A stretch of 40,020 bases of DNA from Promethearchaeota archaeon. Its GTDB lineage: Archaea; Asgardarchaeota; Lokiarchaeia; Sigynarchaeales; SOKP01. Location: the NCBI GenBank assembly GCA_030620005.1, contig JAUXAJ010000010.1, forward strand, positions 1 to 40,020, given 5' to 3'. Each line of letters opens with the position of its first letter. Within the stretch, counting starts at the first letter, position 1. Below the pieces are notes generated by a model. That model had not been told where the DNA came from and made no database searches. It saw only the letters and a list, made by a program, of their open reading frames with translations. Positions 36,415 through 40,020 of the stretch are shown here, piece after piece. The position numbers and the translations under genes were made by a program.

Positions 36415-36828
36415 TCATCCAACTATTTTTCTAAATAGTTTTAAGAAATTTTCCCCTAAAAATTTTTTAATATCTTGGTCGCTATAACCTCTTGTGATCA
36501 AACCATCGATTAAATTCGGAAATTTAGTGTAACTTTCAAAACCTTCTACTTTAGTAAGAAAACTTGCTTTGTCCTCCGGACGAAAACCTAATCTATCCAT
36601 GAACTCTCCAATTTTGATTGCCAAATTATCAGGAACGGAAAAGCCATAAAAGTCAGTGCCCATTCCCACGTGATCTATTCCTACAAGGTTTACGATGTAA
36701 TCAACATGGTCAAGCCAATCATTTATCGTAGTTTTTGGGTTGCTTGTTAAAAAACCGGCAATTGCTAAGACCCCTATATAACCCCCTTTTTCTACGATCT
36801 TAAAAGAAGAATATCTTTTTAAAACCAC
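36415..36828 (-). pseudogene. C-terminal remnant of an M19 membrane dipeptidase
   Basis: About 137 residues of the end of a metallo-dipeptidase: EKGGYIGVLAIAGFL, VDYIVNLVGIDHVGMGTDFYG (a metal/active-site region), GFESYTKFPNLIDGLITRGY and IKKFLGENFLKLFRKI. Full enzymes have about 350 residues. The metal-binding histidines and glutamate of the first two thirds are missing, and the frame opens only at a GTG. It is not catalytic. The next segment on the same strand upstream is a transporter remnant. Confidence 0.8.
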
Positions 36829-36866
36829 TTTATAATATAAATTTTACATATTTGTTTTGAATTATT

Positions 36867-37020
36867 ATAATCCAAGCTTCTCAAGCTCAGCTTTGTTTTT
36901 TAATACTACTTCTTTAGTTAGAGGGAAAAACTTCCAAAGAATCAAAGTTCCCGCGAATAAAACTACCGCTGGAATGACTCCCTGAAGAAGGCGAATACCT
37001 ATAAGAACCTTTATATATTG
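36867..37020 (-). pseudogene. 3' remnant of a third GPH-type transporter
   Basis: The minus strand reads IKVLIGIRLLQGVIPAVVLF, AGTLILWKFFPLTKEVVLKN and KAELEKLGL followed by a stop at 36867-36869. The short tail KNKAELEKLGL and the 'GIRL' entry to the last helix match those of other GPH remnants in the window. No start or membrane domains remain. It lies between the M19 remnant and the EEP gene. Confidence 0.6.
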
Positions 37021-37032
37021 ACTTCGAATGCA

Positions 37033-38601
37033 TCATAGTATATTAGAAAAGTAACATTCCATTACTATAGGATAATGATCGCTATAAGCATGTATGCCAT
37101 CATATGAATCCCTTATTATTTCACAGCTAGTTACTTTGATATTCTGAGAAACAAAAATATAGTCTATATGCATGCCTCGACTATTAATATCTCGTGATGA
37201 TGCTGTTGTTCCATCAAATGGATTAACAAGATCATGAGTAAGTCGATATGCCTCAAGAAGTGGTTTTTTACCAAAATCTTCTAAGAATAGATAAAATGGG
37301 AAGAAGTTTGGCATGTTGAAATCACCAGTTACTATCACTGGCAGAGTCCCAGTATTGTCAGCAACATGTTTATTTAACCAAATAGATGCTCTTACATGGA
37401 ATTCTGGATAAAAACCATAATGGGTATTATAAAAAAAGAATTCTCCCCCGGAGATCTTTTCCTTTAAATATACCCACGAGCAAGTTCGCTTATATTGTTC
37501 CGTCAATACAGTGCTCGGAACATCGGGAGTCTCAGAAAACCAAAATGTTCCCTTGTCAAGTAAAATATATTTATCTTGGTCAAAAAAAATTGCATCATGT
37601 TCACCATTATGAATTCCATTTTCTCTCCCTACCCCATACCAAGCATAATTTCGATTATCCAGATGTTCATTAAGATAAGTTATTTGCACCAAAAATGCTT
37701 CTTGAAGTCCAAATACATCTAAATCAAGAGTTTCAATATAATTACTTAAATATTCTCTCCGTTCTAACCAATCATTTTGCGTTCCATCTTCTCCAGCATA
37801 CAAGATATTATAACTCATGGTTTTAACTTGAATTTCAGGTCTAATTTCTTGAAATTGATTGGTTTGTAAATCAAATAAAAAAACTACGCAAACTGGAACT
37901 AATAAAATAACGATTATTATTATATAAGTTTTTAATTGAAAATTGGTGTGTCGAAAATTTATTGAGAGATCTCGCATATTTTTGCCAAATATCATGATAA
38001 GAGCAATTAAAATGCCACATGTAGTAGAAATAGAATAGTAAACATCCAAACCCCAAAATCTACCAATAATTGCAACAATATATACGAGAAATAGAAAAAC
38101 GCAAGCCACATGAATGATCATGGTAAAAAACCCTGCGAATATCCTGATTGGAACAAGTAATGATTTTTTCTCATTTTCGGATTCAATTTTAAGATTTAAA
38201 TATCTATAGATATTTAACAAGACTAATGTGAAGAATAGTGCTATAAAAACGGGGAAAAAAGGAACGATAAAGGCTAACGTGAAAAATAGTGCTGTAAAAA
38301 CTAGGAAAAAAGGACTGATAAATGCGATTATTTTGATTGAAACAAGTAATGATTTTTTCTCATTTTTAGATTCAATTTTAAGATTTAAATATCTATAGAT
38401 ATTGAATAAGACTAATGTGAAAAATAATGTTGTAAAAACGGGGAAAAAAGGACCGATAAGGCACATAAAAACAATTTCTGCGAAAAATTGGAGTATTTTC
38501 TTCGGATTAGATTTAGATAAAGTACGATGATATATATAAGCCATAATATGAACAATATTAAGCAAAATTAAGAGTGCTAAGTGGAATATTTCAAATGTCA
38601 T
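37033..38601 (-). CDS. Membrane-anchored endonuclease/exonuclease/phosphatase (EEP) family phosphodiesterase
   Basis: A 522-residue protein. The first 255 residues are membrane segments and the C-terminal 265 are an EEP domain with all the key residues: Asn265 in SYNILYA, Glu301 in LQEAF, His394 in YNTHYG, Asp427 and Asn429 in TGDFNMP, and Asp508-His509 in SDHYP. EEP enzymes cleave phosphodiesters. Sphingomyelinase-type and nuclease members look alike, so the substrate is open. The N-terminal part contains a tandem repeat (189 bases, 63 residues; unit FFPVFTTLFFTLVL followed by NIYRYLNLKIES) and a shorter 51-base repeat. The domain order places the EEP domain after the last helix, probably outside the cell. 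Confidence 0.85.
   Translation of the reverse strand: MTFEIFHLALLILLNIVHIMAYIYHRTLSKSNPKKILQFFAEIVFMCLIGPFFPVFTTLFFTLVLFNIYRYLNLKIESKNEKKSLLVSIKIIAFISPFFLVFTALFFTLAFIVPFFPVFIALFFTLVLLNIYRYLNLKIESENEKKSLLVPIRIFAGFFTMIIHVACVFLFLVYIVAIIGRFWGLDVYYSISTTCGILIALIMIFGKNMRDLSINFRHTNFQLKTYIIIIVILLVPVCVVFLFDLQTNQFQEIRPEIQVKTMSYNILYAGEDGTQNDWLERREYLSNYIETLDLDVFGLQEAFLVQITYLNEHLDNRNYAWYGVGRENGIHNGEHDAIFFDQDKYILLDKGTFWFSETPDVPSTVLTEQYKRTCSWVYLKEKISGGEFFFYNTHYGFYPEFHVRASIWLNKHVADNTGTLPVIVTGDFNMPNFFPFYLFLEDFGKKPLLEAYRLTHDLVNPFDGTTASSRDINSRGMHIDYIFVSQNIKVTSCEIIRDSYDGIHAYSDHYPIVMECYFSNIL
38140..38461. repeat. Nested tandem repeats (189 and 51 bases) inside the EEP gene
   Basis: The sequence starting AACAAGTAATGATTTTTTCT occurs at 38152 and 38341, exactly 189 bases apart and nearly identical for about 120 bases. 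Inside one unit, 38228-38270 and 38279-38321 repeat with a 51-base spacing (GTGAAGAATAGTGCT / GTGAAAAATAGTGCT). Both periods are multiples of three, so the frame is kept and membrane segments are added. Confidence 0.75.
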
Positions 38602-38746
38602 ATAATATCACTTCGATTCTTTTTTTAAAAAACATTATTAGTAAAATCTAATTAAGCTTAAGAAATTAAGAAATAGATAAGCCCGTGAACATGGGAATAA
38701 GGATAACATTTTCTTCTCAATTCACCTTTTTAAATTCGATAATAAT

Positions 38747-38845
38747 TCAGCAGGTTAAATGGAAGGCTCCGGCAACTTTTTTGTTTCCTTTAATTTCTTG
38801 GTTGTATCTTTTAACTGCTTCTTTAGTTGAACACTCATGTAAATC
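38747..38845 (-). pseudogene. Tiny C-terminal remnant of an unrecognised gene
   Basis: About 32 codons start directly after an in-frame TGA: DLHECSTKEAVKRYNQEIKG, NKKVAGAFHLTC, then a TGA at 38747. The look is of a real protein C-terminus, but no start is present. The surrounding 38602-38974 gap is otherwise non-coding as far as I can see. Confidence 0.35.
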
Positions 38846-38974
38846 TCAAATCAAGCAATTCCTGCTATGAGCATTTTGCAGGTTCGTCCAACATGGGACT
38901 GCAGTCGTTGCCCAACTTGACCAATTGAAATAGTAAATCAGTAAATAAAAATTTGATGAAATTGAGTGTATTTT

Positions 38975-39145
38975 TTATACTTTCCCTTTCGAAATTAGTT
39001 TTTGCTTAATTTCTCTTCGTTTAAGGATTGAAATGAATTCTTTTGTGTCTGGAAATACGTATGAAATGCCTTCTCCATCGTCGTCAATTACTACTTCTTT
39101 GAAAAATTTACCATTTACCCTAGTATTTAAATCATTTAATATCAT
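38975..39145 (-). CDS. Small hypothetical protein (56 residues)
   Basis: A complete small frame with ATG (39143-39145) and TAA (38975-38977). It reads MILNDLNTRVNGKFFKEVVI, then DDDGEGISYVFPDTKEF and a basic helix LKRREIKQKLISKGKV. The mixed beta/alpha character and normal codon usage suggest a real gene, although it may be a remnant. No family recognised. Confidence 0.5.
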   Translation of the reverse strand: MILNDLNTRVNGKFFKEVVIDDDGEGISYVFPDTKEFISILKRREIKQKLISKGKV

Positions 39146-39309
39146 GTATAAAATTTAGAAAGACAGATTCAAAAAACACCATGATACGGGGATAATACGC
39201 TTATAGTTATTAACCTTGAACCATTTTACTACTAATATTACAAAAGAAAAATTAAAGAATAAATTATTTTTGAGATATTAAATAGGTATTAATCATATCA
39301 GATGATATT

Positions 39310-40020
39310 GTGCATGTCAATGCTAAAACTCTTGAAAATTTCATGAGAGATGTTTTTATTAATGTTGGAGTTCCAAAACAAGATGCTGAAATTATCGCAG
39401 AAGTTTTAATTACTGCGGATTTAAAAGGTATCGATTCTCATGGAGTTCAACGTCTAAAAATGTATTATGATAGAATTCGCGCTGGAATTTACGAAGTAAA
39501 AACAAAAATAGATGTTATTAAAGATGGCCCCACCACAGCGGTCTGGGATGGAAACTGTGGGATGGGACACGTGATTGCTTATAAAGCCATGAGAATGGCG
39601 ATTGAAAAGGCAAGAAAGTACGGGCTTGGAGCTATAGCTGTAAGGAACTCCACTCATTTTGGAATTGCGGGTTATTACTCTTTAATGGCAATAAAAGAGG
39701 GGATGATTGGATGGGCAGTAACTAATGCTCGACCTTCGATACCTCCAACTTTTGGGGTTGAGCCGATGTTAGGCACCAATCCTTTAACTATAGGGGCTCC
39801 AACCGACGAGGATTTTCCATTTCTTATTGATTGCGCAACTTCTATTATTCAAAGAGGAAAAGTAGAGCTTTACAATAGGATAAATAAGCCTCTTCCAGAT
39901 GGTGTAGTTATCACGGACAATGGCGAGACAGAAACAAATCCTGGTAAGATTTTAGAAGGCATGGCTAAAAAAAAAGCAGCGTTATTACCTTTAGGTGGCA
40001 AAGGAGAAGAAACTTCTGGG
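39310..40020 (+). CDS. Malate/L-lactate dehydrogenase family (Ldh2-type) oxidoreductase, 3' end outside the window
   Basis: An NAD(P)-dependent 2-hydroxyacid dehydrogenase of the family unrelated to classic LDH. The visible 237 residues include ADLKGIDSHGVQRLKMYYDRI, NCGMGHVIAYKAM, RNSTHFGIAGYYSLMA (catalytic histidine region), MLGTNPLTIGAPT and the glycine-rich GGKGEE at the window edge. A full protein would have about 350 residues. No ATG occurs in frame upstream. The best fits are GTG at 39310, or an ATA at 39295 where homologues would begin MSDDIVHVN, so the native ATG may have mutated to ATA. Confidence 0.85.
   Translation, partial: MHVNAKTLENFMRDVFINVGVPKQDAEIIAEVLITADLKGIDSHGVQRLKMYYDRIRAGIYEVKTKIDVIKDGPTTAVWDGNCGMGHVIAYKAMRMAIEKARKYGLGAIAVRNSTHFGIAGYYSLMAIKEGMIGWAVTNARPSIPPTFGVEPMLGTNPLTIGAPTDEDFPFLIDCATSIIQRGKVELYNRINKPLPDGVVITDNGETETNPGKILEGMAKKKAALLPLGGKGEETSG

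Noticed and set aside
38685..38870. 61-residue plus-strand frame in the gap right of the EEP gene
   Set aside because: The minus strand in the same place carries a better, protein-like C-terminal remnant, so this frame is probably its shadow.

Overview
The window looks like a piece of an AT-rich archaeal chromosome, most likely from an Asgard (Loki-type) archaeon. The archaeal signs are a TFIIB-type zinc-ribbon protein, TATA-like boxes, small GbsR/MarR-type regulators, a small Roadblock-like protein, an SBBP-repeat protein joined to a PCI-like winged helix, and GPH sugar transporters. No rRNA, tRNA or CRISPR array was seen, so the assignment rests on protein character alone.

Layout. 1-5.7 kb: the 3' end of a transposase, a soluble PAS histidine kinase with a cysteine cluster, two tandem GbsR-like regulators diverging from a condensation-domain acyltransferase across a cluster of ATGAAA/TTTCAT operators, then several gene fragments (S9 peptidase and others). 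5.7-8.8 kb: an operon of a GH110-like beta-helix glycosidase and a GPH sugar symporter. 8.8-14.8 kb: a low-density stretch with a frameshifted TFIIB-like gene, a truncated TnpB, an aldo/keto reductase, a Roadblock-like protein, a flavodoxin, a transporter 3' remnant and a truncated amidohydrolase. 14.8-18.7 kb: a chimera of a membrane protein with a URO-D-type methyltransferase, its membrane-protein paralogue, and an intact IS66 transposase. 18.9-27.8 kb: a carbohydrate block with a GH4 enzyme, a ferredoxin-nitroreductase, three GH29 alpha-L-fucosidases (one with an in-frame stop) and an HGSNAT/DUF1624-like membrane acyltransferase. 27.9-32.7 kb: a large ubiquitin-like/HNH protein, a transporter remnant, the SBBP/PCI-like fusion and broken genes. 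32.8-40 kb: a GH101-like endo-alpha-GalNAc-ase, a neutral-ceramidase-like hydrolase, M19 dipeptidase and GPH transporter remnants, a membrane-anchored EEP phosphodiesterase with nested internal repeats, a 56-residue gene, and the 5' part of a malate/L-lactate dehydrogenase family gene.

How the genes fit together: the intact genes suggest breakdown of fucosylated, galactosylated or O-GalNAc-type glycans (GH29, GH110-like, GH101-like, GH4) with uptake by GPH symporters. Two lipid-type hydrolases (ceramidase-like and EEP) sit next to the GH101-like gene. Between these lie many decayed genes, often only their 3' ends, and several in-frame chimeras, so the region appears to rearrange often.

The strongest candidate for something new is the 719-residue protein at 28375-30534. 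Its N-terminal part contains a convincing ubiquitin-like segment encoded in DNA of about 50% GC. The rest is a large unknown region, a possible HTH and an HNH-nuclease-like C-terminus, encoded in DNA that is only about 20% GC next to the boundary. The high-GC island abuts the severed end of a transporter gene. Natural chimera and assembly artefact both need to be considered.
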